From the NCBI RefSeq assembly GCF_003026495.1, contig NZ_PYMA01000007.1, forward strand, positions 124,001-188,000: a stretch of 64,000 bases of DNA, written 5' to 3'. The notes below the pieces were generated by a model, which ran no database searches, had not been told where the DNA came from, and saw only the letters and a program-made list of their open reading frames with translations. Below are positions 9,746 through 18,989 of the stretch, in pieces. This DNA comes from Photobacterium sanctipauli (GTDB lineage Bacteria > Pseudomonadota > Gammaproteobacteria > Enterobacterales > Vibrionaceae). Each line of letters opens with the position of its first letter. The first letter of the stretch is position 1. A program made the position numbers and the translations under genes.

Positions 9746-10747
9746 TTATTTATAGTATTCGCGGTACCAATCAACGAATGCCTTAACCCCTTCGGCCACT
9801 TTGACTTGTGGTTTATAATCAGTTGCTTCAAACAAGTCCTTGGTATCGGCATACGTTGCGTATACATCGCCTGGCTGCATTGGCATAAAGTTCTTTTTGG
9901 CCTCGACACCAAGCGAAGTTTCCAGTGCCTCGATAAACTCCATCAACTTAACCGGGCTACCGTGGCCAATGTTATAAACACGATAAGGCGCTGAACTGGT
10001 TGCCGGTGAACCACTTTCAACCGTCCAATCTTCAAACTTTTCAGGGATCACATTCTGGATACGAATGATACCCTCAACAATATCGTCGATATAAGTGAAG
10101 TCGCGGCGCATATCACCATTGTTATAGACGTCAATTTGCTCACCATTGACAATTTTCTTGGTGAACTTGAACAGCGCCATGTCCGGGCATCCCCACAGGC
10201 CATACACGGTAAAGAAACGCAGGCCAGTGGTCGGCACTCCGTAAAGGTGGGAATAGGTGTGGGCCATTAGCTCATTGGATTTCTTCGTTGCGGCGTACAA
10301 TGAAATCGGATGGTCGACACTATCAGCGGTATCAAACGGCATTTTCTGGTTCAAGCCGTAAACAGAACTGGATGAGGCATACACAAGGTGTTCGATATTG
10401 TGGTGACGACATCCTTCGAGAATAGTGAGGTGCCCCACCAAATTGCTATCAGCATAAGCCATCGGGTTATCGATCGAATAGCGAACCCCGGCCTGCGCCG
10501 CCAGGTGAATGACACGATTAAACTTGTGCTCGCTAAATAGGTTGGCAACCCCTTCCCTGTCAGCAAGATCTAGCGTAACAAACGTAAAGAGCGGATGAGC
10601 AATGCGTGCTAGGCGGGCCTCTTTTAACGAAACTTCGTAATAGTCATTTAGGTTATCAATGCCAATAACCTCGAGTCCCATGGCACAGAGGCGCTCAACG
10701 ACCGCACTACCGATAAAGCCAGCAGCACCAGTTACTAGATATTTCAT
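9746..10747 (-). CDS. UDP-glucuronate 4-epimerase (extended SDR family)
   Basis: The 333-residue protein is an extended short-chain dehydrogenase of the UDP-GlcA 4-epimerase type, which interconverts UDP-glucuronate and UDP-galacturonate for surface polysaccharides. It shows the NAD-binding loop TGAAGFIGSAV at residues 6-16, the catalytic S-S-S-V-Y region (YASSSSVYG) and Y-x3-K (YAATKKSNE), and the subfamily segment YGLWGCPDMALFKFTK. DMRRDFTYIDDIVEG is also characteristic. The start is the ATG at 10747; the longer frame adds five residues. It is monocistronic, convergent with coaD. It supplies a uronic-acid precursor and so fits with the nearby glycosyltransferases, although it lies outside the core cluster. 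Confidence 0.9.
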   Translation of the reverse strand: MKYLVTGAAGFIGSAVVERLCAMGLEVIGIDNLNDYYEVSLKEARLARIAHPLFTFVTLDLADREGVANLFSEHKFNRVIHLAAQAGVRYSIDNPMAYADSNLVGHLTILEGCRHHNIEHLVYASSSSVYGLNQKMPFDTADSVDHPISLYAATKKSNELMAHTYSHLYGVPTTGLRFFTVYGLWGCPDMALFKFTKKIVNGEQIDVYNNGDMRRDFTYIDDIVEGIIRIQNVIPEKFEDWTVESGSPATSSAPYRVYNIGHGSPVKLMEFIEALETSLGVEAKKNFMPMQPGDVYATYADTKDLFEATDYKPQVKVAEGVKAFVDWYREYYK

Positions 10748-10858
10748 CAATCCATTATCCAAATCAAGATCTTGTTAGGCATATGAAAAAACTATATGAG
10801 GGAATAATAGCATCCAGTACTATTTGAATATATGAAAAGGCAGAAAAAGCCCTGTCAA

Positions 10859-10885
10859 TGTTGCTTACCATAAGGTTAAGCAACA
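10859..10885. other. Hairpin between mutM and the epimerase gene
   Basis: TGTTGCTTA...TAAGCAACA forms a 9-bp stem with an additional CC/GG pair and one bulged T. It lies just after the mutM stop (minus strand). The sequence beyond the stem on that strand reaches a TTTTT tract only some 20 bases later, so it is not a standard terminator. It may stabilise the mutM transcript end. Confidence 0.4.
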
Positions 10886-10900
10886 ATTAAACCAGCCTCG

Positions 10901-11710
10901 CTACTTCTGGCACTCGCGGCAGAACACAGTTGCCCTCTGGCCTATTTTCATTTCCTCAAGCGGCGTGTCGCAACGCGGGCATGGTTCTCCGCCCTTACCG
11001 TAAACCTGCAGCTCCTGAGCAAAGTAACCCGGCTTGCCGTCGCTGTTTTTGAAATCTTTCAACGTCGTCCCCCCCTGCTGAATAGCAAAAGCCAACACGG
11101 CCTTGATCTCTGCCACCAAAATAGCCAACCGCTTAGCTGAGATTTGGCCAGCGGCACGCTTGGGGTGGATACCGGCGGCAAACAAGGACTCATTGGCGTA
11201 AATATTGCCAACGCCAACAACCACATGGTTGTCCATAATAAACTGCTTCACCGCTGTCTTTTTGTCCTTGGCTTTTTCGGCGAGGTAATCCGCGGTGAAA
11301 TCTTCGCTCAACGGCTCTGGCCCCAATTTAGCGAGTACCGAATGCTCGCCACCCTGTACCTGCCATAGCCAAGCACCAAAACGGCGCGGGTCGTTATAAC
11401 GCAGCACTTCGCCGCTGGATAAAACCAAATCCACATGGTCATGCTTTTCGGCCGCAATACCGGCAGGTAAAATTCTCAGGCTCCCCGACATACCAAGGTG
11501 GACGATGGCATAGCCAACATCAGTTTCCAATAGCAGGTACTTGGCGCGACGGGTCACATTACGGATCACCTGCCCTTCAATTTGGGCAATGTCATCCGGT
11601 ACCGGCCAGCGTAGCTTCGGGTTGCGTACCACAATTTTGTCAACGGTTTGACCAATAACATGGGGGGAGATCCCCATGCGGCTGACTTCTACTTCAGGTA
11701 ATTCAGGCAT
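10901..11710 (-). CDS. mutM: Formamidopyrimidine-DNA glycosylase
   Basis: MutM (Fpg) removes 8-oxoguanine and formamidopyrimidines from DNA and cleaves the resulting abasic site. The 269-residue protein starts M-PELPEVE, which gives the catalytic N-terminal Pro and the Glu needed after Met removal. The conserved Lys falls in MSGSLRIL / DHVDLVL surroundings near residue 57-60. It ends with the zinc finger C-x2-C-x16-C-x2-C (CPRC...CREC), complete to the last residues. [18 protein letters not shown] is the helix-two-turn-helix region. The gene is on the minus strand and is followed by a small membrane-protein gene upstream; they may share a transcript. Confidence 0.97.
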   Translation of the reverse strand: MPELPEVEVSRMGISPHVIGQTVDKIVVRNPKLRWPVPDDIAQIEGQVIRNVTRRAKYLLLETDVGYAIVHLGMSGSLRILPAGIAAEKHDHVDLVLSSGEVLRYNDPRRFGAWLWQVQGGEHSVLAKLGPEPLSEDFTADYLAEKAKDKKTAVKQFIMDNHVVVGVGNIYANESLFAAGIHPKRAAGQISAKRLAILVAEIKAVLAFAIQQGGTTLKDFKNSDGKPGYFAQELQVYGKGGEPCPRCDTPLEEMKIGQRATVFCRECQK

Positions 11711-11782
11711 TCACGACTCTCTGTTCGTCTTATTAATCTCTATAGCACCTACTGTATGGCCTACTGTAAGGGTTCTGGGCTA

Positions 11783-12268
11783 TCAGGGAAACAGGTAACC
11801 TTCATCGACTGAGATAGCCAGCCATTCTCCTTGCCAGTTTTTGAGTAACCAAAACTGGGGAAGCTGGTAGACGGTCACCCTGATCGGTTCAGGCTGCACC
11901 TCAAGCCAAACCTCAACCGTACGCGGCGACGTCAATTGCTCGGCAAGCTTATCAACCATTGCTTTGTCGACAGGCGTGCCTGCCAGTGCTTGCCAGCGGT
12001 TTACCACTTCAGCGGCATTAGCTGCAGATGACGGCGTTGCTCGCCAGCCATCATTGGTATAGTCGAGAGATAAGCCTGGGAGGTGCAAGGCACGGATCTC
12101 TGCCCGCTCCGGCAACAGGTTGGTCAGTTTGAGCTCTGAGCTTGCCTCGGTGCGTTGCTGCGCTTCCAGTTGGCGTTGCTTAAGCAGCTCTGGGATTTGG
12201 ATCATGGCAATAAAGCAGATCACACCAATAATAATGACATTGTTCCACCCGCGACGAGACAGCCTCAT
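11783..12268 (-). CDS. Hypothetical protein with one N-terminal membrane anchor
   Basis: I do not recognise this 161-residue protein. Residues 11-28 (VIIIGVICFIAMIQIPELL) form one membrane segment after a basic N-terminus, giving an N-in anchor with a periplasmic domain of about 130 residues. No enzymatic motif is visible; the soluble part contains several Trp and short hydrophobic strands. It lies between mutM and rpmG on the minus strand, 72 bases before mutM. A similar small protein near mutM in Vibrionaceae is plausible but I cannot verify it. The coding assignment is supported by codon-like structure and a clean ATG start. Confidence 0.7.
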   Translation of the reverse strand: MRLSRRGWNNVIIIGVICFIAMIQIPELLKQRQLEAQQRTEASSELKLTNLLPERAEIRALHLPGLSLDYTNDGWRATPSSAANAAEVVNRWQALAGTPVDKAMVDKLAEQLTSPRTVEVWLEVQPEPIRVTVYQLPQFWLLKNWQGEWLAISVDEGYLFP

Positions 12269-12434
12269 ACCTCTACTCCATTCAATACCAACCCCGACAA
12301 TAATCCGGCCAGAGATTTAATGGGCTTGATATAAAAACAAAAGCATAGCATGAACAATAGGAACCACCTATGGCTAGGGGTCACCCTGTTGGGATGGCGA
12401 GAATAAAGTGAAGGGATATGCCGAAAAGCAGGCA

Positions 12435-12466
12435 TAAAAAAACCCAGTTAATCAACTGGGTTTTTA
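12435..12466 (-). terminator. Rho-independent terminator of rpmB-rpmG
   Basis: The stem AAACCCAGTT / AACTGGGTTT around an AATC loop is followed on the minus strand by TTTTTTT. It lies about 20 bases after the rpmG stop and ends the ribosomal protein transcript. Confidence 0.9.
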
Positions 12467-12486
12467 TCAAAAAAGCAGGCAACCAA

Positions 12487-12654
12487 TTACTTGATTTTAG
12501 CTTCTTTGTACATAACGTGCTTGCGAACTACAGGATCAAATTTTTTGATCTCGAATTTGCCTGGCATGTTACGCTTGTTTTTGTCGGTAGTGTAGAAGTG
12601 GCCTGTACCAGCAGATGATACTAGACGGATCTTCTCACGAATGCCTTTAGCCAT
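12487..12654 (-). CDS. rpmG: 50S ribosomal protein L33
   Basis: This 55-residue gene was read directly from the minus strand. The product starts [16 protein letters not shown] and continues [13 protein letters not shown] with the C-terminal MYKEAKIK, which is the E. coli-type L33 without the zinc-binding CxxC pairs. It is a component of the large ribosomal subunit near the E site. It lies 13 bases after rpmB, and the two form the usual rpmB-rpmG operon with a promoter upstream of rpmB and a strong terminator after rpmG. Confidence 0.97.
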   Translation of the reverse strand: MAKGIREKIRLVSSAGTGHFYTTDKNKRNMPGKFEIKKFDPVVRKHVMYKEAKIK

Positions 12655-12667
12655 TGTTCAAATCCTC

Positions 12668-12904
12668 TTAAACGTTCTCGCCGCGAGCACGCATATCAGT
12701 AAGAACGGCATCAATACCTTTCTTATCAATGATACGCATGCCTTTCGCAGAAAGGCGTAGTTTAACGAAGCGTTTTTCGCTTTCTACCCAGAAACGATGA
12801 GTTTGCAGGTTCGGCAGAAAACGACGCTTGGTGGCATTACGTGCGTGTGAACGGTTGTTACCCGTTACAGGACGCTTACCAGTTACTTGGCATACTCGGG
12901 ACAT
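12668..12904 (-). CDS. rpmB: 50S ribosomal protein L28
   Basis: The 78-residue protein [20 protein letters not shown]... is L28 of the large ribosomal subunit and is full length. The true start is the ATG at 12904, not the in-frame codon five residues earlier, because the family begins M-S-R-V-C. It is very basic and has no zinc-binding Cys pairs. It is the first gene of the rpmB-rpmG operon; a sigma-70 promoter with a GC-rich discriminator lies about 100 bases upstream. Confidence 0.97.
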   Translation of the reverse strand: MSRVCQVTGKRPVTGNNRSHARNATKRRFLPNLQTHRFWVESEKRFVKLRLSAKGMRIIDKKGIDAVLTDMRARGENV

Positions 12905-13002
12905 TACTGTCTTCTCCAAATCGTTTCAGCTCGATATCTACCATGGCTCATTCGATGTAAAAAAAGCTTTTTACATATAACCACAGCTATCAAAGGTCGC
13001 GC

Positions 13003-13031
13003 ATTATACTAAGTCAAAACCAGTTGCTCAA
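13003..13031 (-). promoter_or_regulatory. Sigma-70 promoter of rpmB-rpmG
   Basis: On the minus strand, TTGAGC (-35, 13026-13031) is separated by exactly 17 bases from a perfect TATAAT (-10, 13003-13008). GCGCG follows, the GC-rich discriminator typical of stringently controlled ribosomal promoters. Confidence 0.8.
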
Positions 13032-13077
13032 GTCCCGAGCAGTCCTTTCTCAACTTTTTAAGCAAATTTTGGCTAAT

Positions 13078-13752
13078 TTATAGCCATCCTTGCTCTGCAA
13101 AAGAAGTGATGTCTCCGTCACCGACAACAAAGTGATCCAGAACCCGAATATCCACCAACGCCAGCGCATCACTGATGCGGCGAGTAATTCGACGATCTGC
13201 TTGACTTGGCTCTGCCACGCCTGACGGGTGATTATGCGCTAAAATGAGCGCGGCTGCATTAAGTTCCAGTGATCTTTTTACAACTTCCCTTGGATAAACG
13301 CTCGCAGAGTCGATTGTCCCCTCAAAAAGGACCTCTCCCGCGACAACCCGATGCTGGTTATCGAGAAACAAAACAAAAAATGCTTCCCGCTGACGATCCC
13401 GCAAGATCCTGCTCAAATATCGACGGGTATGATCCGGGCTGGTAAGGGCATCCCCCTTTTTCATTGTCTCGGCAAAATGGCGCTCGCTCATCTCCATAAC
13501 CGCTTGCAACTGGGCGAATTTTGCCGGCCCCAATCCTTTATGCTGACAAAACGCCGTCTGATCCGCCCCCAACAGTGCACGCAAGGATCCAAACTGATCC
13601 AGAAGGTGGGAGGCCAGCTCGATCGCATTCATCCCGGTGATCCCGGTTCGCAAGAAAATAGCCAGCAACTCGGCATCCGACAATGCAGAAGCCCCCCGCT
13701 CTAGCAACTTTTCCCTCGGCCTCGATCCCGTCGGCAGCGCTTTCAAAGACAT
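13078..13752 (-). CDS. radC: RadC family JAMM-domain protein
   Basis: The 224-residue protein is a RadC/YicR homologue. It has an N-terminal helix-hairpin-helix-like region (residues about 1-70) and a C-terminal JAMM metalloprotease-like domain with the motif [17 protein letters not shown] near residue 170-186. The supposed role in recombinational repair was withdrawn in E. coli, and the biochemical function is not settled. The gene is divergent from coaBC with 295 bases between them, the same order as in E. coli and Vibrio (radC, dfp). Confidence 0.95.
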   Translation of the reverse strand: MSLKALPTGSRPREKLLERGASALSDAELLAIFLRTGITGMNAIELASHLLDQFGSLRALLGADQTAFCQHKGLGPAKFAQLQAVMEMSERHFAETMKKGDALTSPDHTRRYLSRILRDRQREAFFVLFLDNQHRVVAGEVLFEGTIDSASVYPREVVKRSLELNAAALILAHNHPSGVAEPSQADRRITRRISDALALVDIRVLDHFVVGDGDITSFAEQGWL

Positions 13753-14047
13753 GGTTTCCTCCTCTGTATCCTCTTCCCTGCATCACAGTGCTCAAGGCTT
13801 CCTTGCCCCATAACAGCCAACCTCGACGGCTAGCGAAATATTGGCAAGGAGCAAACTTGGTTTTCCCGAGGCACCACACAAATCCATGTTCACACCTAAG
13901 CCTTCCAAGCCATGATCGCCACCTTGGTCACAGTTCTTTTTGAACGCCATTAACCGCGCTTTCCTATGGGTGAATTTGGTGGCGAGCATTTTTTGATGGT
14001 AAAGTTTGGCGCAATAACATTCCGGATAGCGACAAGCAGGCGACAAG

Positions 14048-15259
14048 ATGCAAACTTTGGCAGGAAAGAAAATTCTTCTCGGGATCAGTGGCGGAATAGC
14101 CGCCTATAAATGTGCCGAGCTAACCCGACGTTTAATCGAGCGAGGCGCTGAAGTGCGCGTGGTCATGACCAAGGCCGCCCAGGAGTTCATTACTCCGCTG
14201 ACCATGCAGGCGGTGTCCGGCAACCCGGTCTCCGACAGCTTGTTTGATCCGGCTGCCGAAGCCTCCATGGGCCACATCGAATTGGCCAAGTGGGCTGACT
14301 TGGTGCTGCTAGCACCAGCAACGGCAGATCTTATTGCCCGCATTGGCGCAGGCATGGGAAATGATTTGTTAACCACACTGTGCCTGGCCACCGAGTCTCC
14401 GGTCGCCGTCGCGCCGGCGATGAACCAACAGATGTACCGCAACATCGCGACCCAAGAAAATATCGCCACCCTCAAACGCCGTGATTACCAGGTTTGGGGA
14501 CCAGCAAGCGGCGAGCAAGCCTGTGGCGATGTCGGCCCGGGCCGTATGCTTGAGCCGATGCAGTTGGTCCATCACGTAGAAGACTTCTTCCAGCCTGCCG
14601 ACTGGCAGGGGCTCAGCCTGACCATTACCGCAGGGCCGACCCGTGAAGCCATTGATCCGGTTCGCTACCTCACCAACTACAGTTCGGGAAAAATGGGTTA
14701 TGCCATTGCCGAGGCAGCAGCCAAGCGCGGCGCCAAGGTAACCCTGATCAGCGGCCCGGTTAATTTGCCAACACCGCAGGGCGTAGATCGCATTGATGTT
14801 CGCAGCGCCGAGGAAATGCACCAGCATGCCATGGAGCAAGCCAGCCAGCACGATATCTTTATTGCCTGTGCTGCTGTGGCCGATTTCCGCCCGGCGAGCA
14901 TTGCCGACCAAAAAATGAAGAAGCAAGCGGGCGAGGATGAGATGATCCTGCGGTTAGTCAAAAACCCAGATATCGTCGCCAGCGTTGCCGCGCTGACCGA
15001 CAACCGCCCATTCACGGTTGGCTTTGCCGCCGAAACCCAGGATGTCGAGCAATACGCCCGCGGCAAGCTGACCCGCAAGCACCTTGACCTAATTTGTGCC
15101 AACGATGTGTCCCAGCAAGGCCAAGGATTCAATAGTGACAGCAACGCCCTGCATCTGTACTGGCCAGATGGCGACAAAGCCTTGCCGCTCGCGAGCAAGC
15201 ACCAACTTGGCCAACAGCTGATAGCAGAGATCATCGCCCTATACCAGGGCGGCGCATAA
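14048..15259 (+). CDS. coaBC: Bifunctional phosphopantothenoylcysteine decarboxylase / phosphopantothenate-cysteine ligase
   Basis: CoaBC (Dfp) carries out steps two and three of coenzyme A synthesis: CTP-dependent ligation of cysteine to phosphopantothenate and decarboxylation to phosphopantetheine. The 403-residue protein has the N-terminal flavin-binding CoaC domain ([14 protein letters not shown] at residues 9-22; PAMNQQMY near 123-130; CGDVGPGRM near 160) and the C-terminal CoaB domain ([21 protein letters not shown] near 195; LVKNPDIV near 297, with the conserved Lys-Asn-Pro). Length and motif order match the family. It begins a monocistronic unit, divergent from radC and followed by a terminator. 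Together with coaD, two CoA genes are in this window. Confidence 0.97.
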   Translation: MQTLAGKKILLGISGGIAAYKCAELTRRLIERGAEVRVVMTKAAQEFITPLTMQAVSGNPVSDSLFDPAAEASMGHIELAKWADLVLLAPATADLIARIGAGMGNDLLTTLCLATESPVAVAPAMNQQMYRNIATQENIATLKRRDYQVWGPASGEQACGDVGPGRMLEPMQLVHHVEDFFQPADWQGLSLTITAGPTREAIDPVRYLTNYSSGKMGYAIAEAAAKRGAKVTLISGPVNLPTPQGVDRIDVRSAEEMHQHAMEQASQHDIFIACAAVADFRPASIADQKMKKQAGEDEMILRLVKNPDIVASVAALTDNRPFTVGFAAETQDVEQYARGKLTRKHLDLICANDVSQQGQGFNSDSNALHLYWPDGDKALPLASKHQLGQQLIAEIIALYQGGA

Positions 15260-15319
15260 CCCGCAAAGTGTGCACGCCTAACGGTTGGTGGTGAATTAAC
15301 CGAATAAGATCAAATATAA

Positions 15320-15348
15320 AGCCCAGCCCTCAAGGTTGGGCTGTTTTT
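15320..15348 (+). terminator. Rho-independent terminator after coaBC
   Basis: AGCCCAGCC pairs with GGTTGGGCT (one G-U pair) around CTCAA-type loop, followed by GTTTTTG. It lies 60 bases after the coaBC stop. Confidence 0.82.
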
Positions 15349-15465
15349 GTCGATAAAGAGATCACTATCAGTTAGCAGTGCTTTTCACAGCAACAATCCA
15401 CCGCTAAGATAGGCGGGCTTCATGCCCTTAGGTGGCAGTCTCAATTTGAAAAGGAACGGTTATTC

Positions 15466-16056
15466 ATGGCTGGCAACAAGAAAAACAACCGCCGCGAAGA
15501 AATTTTGCAAGCACTGGCGCAAATGCTGGAATCAGCTCAAGGCAGCCAACGTATTACTACTGCCAAACTGGCAGCCCAAGTAGGTGTTTCTGAAGCCGCT
15601 CTCTATCGCCATTTCCCAAGTAAAGCGAGAATGTTTGAAGGCCTGATCGAGTTTATCGAAGACTCCATCACCACCCGCATCAATCGCATCCTGGATGACG
15701 AAAAAGACACCCTCAACCGCTTGCGTATGGTGCTCCAACTTATCCTTGGCTTTGCCGAGCGTAACCCGGGCCTAACCCGCATCATGACCGGCCACGCCCT
15801 GATGTTTGAGCAAGATCGCCTGCAAGCGCGTATCAACCAGTTGTTCGAACGCATTGAAACCCAAATCCGCCAAATCCTACGCGAACGCAAATTACGCGAA
15901 GGCAAGGGCTTCCCGGTCGACGAGAGCATCCTTGCCGCCCAACTGCTCGGCCAAGTCGAAGGCAGCCTAAACCGCTTCGTCCGCTCCAACTTCAAGCATA
16001 AGCCTACGGCGAGCTTCGATGACTACTGGCAATTGTTAAGTGCAGAGCTAGGTTAA
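15466..16056 (+). CDS. slmA: Nucleoid occlusion factor SlmA (TetR family)
   Basis: SlmA binds specific chromosomal sites and blocks FtsZ polymerisation over the nucleoid. The 196-residue protein has a TetR-type helix-turn-helix at residues 26-55 ([20 protein letters not shown], with [16 protein letters not shown] after it) and an all-helical C-terminal domain ending [21 protein letters not shown], close to the E. coli protein. The neighbourhood coaBC-slmA-pyrE is the same as in E. coli (where dut lies between). An AAGGAACGG ribosome-binding sequence precedes the ATG. It is convergent with pyrE. Confidence 0.95.
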   Translation: MAGNKKNNRREEILQALAQMLESAQGSQRITTAKLAAQVGVSEAALYRHFPSKARMFEGLIEFIEDSITTRINRILDDEKDTLNRLRMVLQLILGFAERNPGLTRIMTGHALMFEQDRLQARINQLFERIETQIRQILRERKLREGKGFPVDESILAAQLLGQVEGSLNRFVRSNFKHKPTASFDDYWQLLSAELG

Positions 16057-16086
16057 GAGCAACAGCTGACGTCTAACAGAACCCAC

Positions 16087-16120
16087 AAAAAAGCGAGAGG
16101 CACAAACCTCTCGCTTTTTA
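16087..16120. terminator. Bidirectional terminator between slmA and pyrE
   Basis: AAAAAGCGAGAGG pairs perfectly with CCTCTCGCTTTTT around CACAAA. The A- and T-runs on both sides let it act in either direction. It lies about 30 bases after the slmA stop. Confidence 0.92.
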
Positions 16121-16186
16121 GTTTCATGCCCTGTGGTCGTACAAGCTAAGTCGTAAGCTAAGGCCTATATCGCACCAGAACCGCGC

Positions 16187-16828
16187 TTACACCCCGTACT
16201 CAGCACGGTAAGCCTTCACCGCTTCAAGGTGCAGCTCCATACCCTCTTGCTCTTCTAGGTAGCTCACCACATCGCCCAGCGATACAATAGAAATCACGGC
16301 ACAACCAAAGTCACGCTCCACTTCCTGAATCGCAGACAGCTCGCCCTTGCCTTTTTCCTGGCGGTCGATTGCCACCAACACGCCCGCCAAATCGGCACCG
16401 TTAGCCTTGATGATTTCCATCGACTCACGGATAGCGGTACCCGCAGTGATCACATCATCCACCAACATGATACGCCCTTCCAGCGGGCTACCAACCAAGT
16501 TGCCACCCTCACCGTGATCTTTGGCTTCTTTGCGGTTGAAGCAGTACGGGGTGTCGACATCATGCTGATCGGCCAGCGCTACCGCCGTGGTGGTAGCAAT
16601 TGGGATCCCCTTGTACGCAGGGCCAAACAGTACATCGTAGTCAATCTTTGCATCCACCAAAGCCTCAGCGTAAAAACGGCCTAGTCGAGCCAAATCACGA
16701 CCGGTATTGAACAGACCCGCATTAAAGAAGTACGGGCTCTTACGGCCAGATTTCAGAGTAAACTCACCAAACTTCAAAACACCTTTCTCTAGGGCAAATT
16801 CGATGAACTGACGCTGATATGCTTTCAT
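16187..16828 (-). CDS. pyrE: Orotate phosphoribosyltransferase
   Basis: PyrE makes orotidine 5'-phosphate from orotate and PRPP in pyrimidine synthesis. The 213-residue protein has the usual length and the PRPP-binding signature [16 protein letters not shown] near residues 120-135. The flexible-loop residues lie in [13 protein letters not shown] (residues 98-110), and [18 protein letters not shown] is the conserved N-terminal region. An AGGAG ribosome-binding site lies upstream of the ATG. It is downstream of rph on the same strand, and the 117-base gap holds a terminator hairpin with eight U, the layout of the UTP-sensing attenuator in E. coli. Confidence 0.97.
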   Translation of the reverse strand: MKAYQRQFIEFALEKGVLKFGEFTLKSGRKSPYFFNAGLFNTGRDLARLGRFYAEALVDAKIDYDVLFGPAYKGIPIATTTAVALADQHDVDTPYCFNRKEAKDHGEGGNLVGSPLEGRIMLVDDVITAGTAIRESMEIIKANGADLAGVLVAIDRQEKGKGELSAIQEVERDFGCAVISIVSLGDVVSYLEEQEGMELHLEAVKAYRAEYGV

Positions 16829-16870
16829 GGTTTCTCCTTACAGTTACAATAAAGTGCTTACAATCGCACG

Positions 16871-16907
16871 CTAAATTTTGCGACATCGCTGTACAGGCAA
16901 AATTTAG
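16871..16907 (-). other. A/T-rich perfect hairpin in the pyrE leader
   Basis: CTAAATTTTGC and GCAAAATTTAG form a perfect 11-bp stem around 15 bases. It sits between the attenuator U-tract and the pyrE ribosome-binding site. No U-run follows it, so it is not a terminator. Confidence 0.6.
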
Positions 16908-16909
16908 AC

Positions 16910-16942
16910 AAAAAAAAGCGGCTCCAATAGGAACCGCTTTAA
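16910..16942 (-). terminator. rph-pyrE intergenic attenuator/terminator
   Basis: On the minus strand AAGCGGTTCC pairs with GGAGCCGCTT around TATT and is followed by eight T. The stem begins only a few bases after the rph stop codon, so a ribosome finishing rph would mask it. That arrangement is the known UTP-dependent attenuator of pyrE in enteric bacteria; regulation here is inferred from the layout. Confidence 0.85.
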
Positions 16943-16945
16943 AAA

Positions 16946-17662
16946 CTAGTTTTCCAACGCTTGCTTCTGAACGCTGATGATATCGTCAATGCCGCTCTTC
17001 GCCAGGGCCAGCATGGCCAATAGCTCTTCGTGGCTAAAGGCCTCGCCTTCCGCCGTACCTTGGATCTCGATCATCTTGCCTTCTTCGGTCATCACGACAT
17101 TCATGTCGGTCTCGGCAGCGGAGTCTTCGACATACTCAAGATCACAGATCGGCTCACCGTTATAGATACCCACCGATACCGCCGCCACCATGCCTTTCAA
17201 TGGGCTTTGCTTTAGCAGGCCCTTTTCCAACATGTAGTTGATTGCATCAACCAATGCCACCATCGCACCGGTAATCGATGCTGTGCGCGTACCGCCGTCG
17301 GCCTGGATAACATCACAGTCAACCGTGATCATCTGCTCACCCAAGGCTTCCAAATCAACCGCGGCACGCAGGCTGCGGGCAATCAGGCGTTGGATTTCCA
17401 TGGTACGGCCGCCTTGCTTGCCGCTTGCCGCCTCACGGCGGTTGCGCGAGTGCGTCGCACGCGGCAGCATGCCATATTCTGCCGTCACCCAACCCTGGCC
17501 CTTACCTTTTAGCCAGCGTGGCACATTCTCTTCGACGCTTGCTGTACAAATCACTTTGGTATCGCCGAACTCAACCAATACCGAGCCTTCGGCATGGGCT
17601 GTAAAGTTACGAGTAATAGTAATAGGACGAACCTGGTTGGTACTTCTTCCGCTTGGACGCAT
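16946..17662 (-). CDS. rph: Ribonuclease PH
   Basis: RNase PH is a phosphate-dependent 3'-5' exoribonuclease that trims tRNA precursors. The 238-residue protein starts [20 protein letters not shown], the family N-terminus, so the ATG at 17662 is chosen although the frame is open 37 codons further. Motifs are [22 protein letters not shown] near residues 60-80, [19 protein letters not shown] near 85-105 and [19 protein letters not shown] near 113-130, with the phosphate-binding Arg and the metal-binding Asp residues present. The C-terminus is intact, unlike the frameshifted rph of E. coli K-12. Its 3' end is coupled to the pyrE attenuator. Confidence 0.97.
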   Translation of the reverse strand: MRPSGRSTNQVRPITITRNFTAHAEGSVLVEFGDTKVICTASVEENVPRWLKGKGQGWVTAEYGMLPRATHSRNRREAASGKQGGRTMEIQRLIARSLRAAVDLEALGEQMITVDCDVIQADGGTRTASITGAMVALVDAINYMLEKGLLKQSPLKGMVAAVSVGIYNGEPICDLEYVEDSAAETDMNVVMTEEGKMIEIQGTAEGEAFSHEELLAMLALAKSGIDDIISVQKQALEN

Positions 17663-17926
17663 CGGGGATTCCCTTTGGCTGGATGACATTAACCGGCGAT
17701 TATAGCCACAACGGCCTTGTTGTGCACGCGCTACTTGCAACCCCCCTTGGCCAAGCAAATGGTTACCTGCCAACCCGCCATCCTTGTCATATCTTTTATC
17801 ACCAAGGGCAAGTATAATCAGCCCACCACAGAAGCTGCGCTATTACGTACCTTCACCCGCCGACCGGCGTTTGCCTGATGGCGGAAAATGCAGCTATCTA
17901 TTCTCTTGATAAAGGGCCATCAGCCA

Positions 17927-18790
17927 ATGATTCATAGCATGACCGCTTACGCTCGCCGCGAAGTAAAAGGCGACTGGGGCACAGCCGTTTGGGAAATCCG
18001 TTCTGTAAACCAACGCTACCTTGAAACCTACCTACGCATGCCTGAGCAATTCCGTAGCCTTGAGCCGGTATTACGCGAGCGCTTCCGCAAGCGCCTGGCG
18101 CGAGGCAAGGTGGAATGCAACCTGCGCTTTGAAGCCAACCCGGCAGCGACCAAAGAGCTGACCATCAACGAAGATTTGGCCAAGCAGGTGATCAAGGCAG
18201 CCAAGTGGGTTAAAGACACCTCTGGCGAAGGCAATATCGGCCCATTCCAAGTACTAAACTGGCCTGGCGTGATGGAAGCACCCGAGCAAGATCTGGATGC
18301 CATCAACAAAGACTTGCTGGCTGGCTTTGATGCCACGGTTGATGATTTCATCGCCGCCCGCGCTAGCGAAGGCGAGAACATGAAAGATCTGATCGTCCAG
18401 CGCCTGGATGCCATTTCCGCAGAGGCCGCCAAGGTACGCAGCATGATGCCGGAAGTGATCAAGTGGCAGCGCGAGCGTATCATGACCCGCTTGGAAGAAG
18501 CCAAGGTTGAACTAGATGCCAACCGTGTCGAGCAAGAGCTGATCATGCTGGCGCAAAAAAGCGACGTGGCAGAAGAGCTGGATCGCCTTGACTCCCATGT
18601 AAAGGAAACCCAGAAGATCATGAAGAAAGGTGGCGCCTGTGGCCGTCGCTTGGACTTCATGATGCAAGAGTTCAACCGCGAGTCGAACACTCTGGCTTCA
18701 AAATCCATCAATACCGAAATCACTGCCGCGGCTGTCGAGCTGAAGGTGCTGATTGAGCAGATGCGCGAGCAGATCCAAAACATCGAATAA
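17927..18790 (+). CDS. yicC: YicC family endoribonuclease
   Basis: The protein (287 residues from the ATG at 17927) has the YicC length and both family domains: the N-terminal MIHSMTAYARRE...WEIRSVNQRYLETYLRMPE region and the C-terminal DUF1732 with HVKETQKIMKKGGACGRRLDFMMQEFNRESNTL. The family was long uncharacterised and has more recently been described as an endoribonuclease acting on small RNA in E. coli. The upstream in-frame start at 17888 would add 13 residues not seen in the family. The gene is divergent from rph, as in E. coli. Confidence 0.94.
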   Translation: MIHSMTAYARREVKGDWGTAVWEIRSVNQRYLETYLRMPEQFRSLEPVLRERFRKRLARGKVECNLRFEANPAATKELTINEDLAKQVIKAAKWVKDTSGEGNIGPFQVLNWPGVMEAPEQDLDAINKDLLAGFDATVDDFIAARASEGENMKDLIVQRLDAISAEAAKVRSMMPEVIKWQRERIMTRLEEAKVELDANRVEQELIMLAQKSDVAEELDRLDSHVKETQKIMKKGGACGRRLDFMMQEFNRESNTLASKSINTEITAAAVELKVLIEQMREQIQNIE

Positions 18791-18812
18791 GCCGCCGCTC
18801 TTCCTGAATAAG

Positions 18813-18841
18813 CCAAGCCCTGCCAGCCAGGGCTTGGTTTT
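18813..18841 (+). terminator. Rho-independent terminator after yicC
   Basis: CCAAGCCCTG pairs perfectly with CAGGGCTTGG around CCAGC and is followed by TTTT. It lies about 23 bases after the yicC stop. Confidence 0.9.
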
Positions 18842-18989
18842 ATCGATTCAACTCCACCCCTATCATTTCCAAATCCCTTGCTATAGTTAATTTTATCGTA
18901 GGGGGACTAAGTCGTATTAACTCGCCATGGTTAATTGATTTACTGCGTTTATTAATCGTTGTCATTGGATGATCGCTTGGAGTGTAGGA

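Noticed and set aside
14369..14926. A 185-codon open frame antisense to coaBC
   Set aside because: It overlaps both catalytic domains of coaBC and has no features of a real protein.
18028..18816. A 262-codon open frame antisense to yicC
   Set aside because: It covers a well-conserved yicC gene, has Ser/Arg-rich composition without any domain, and no ribosome-binding site.
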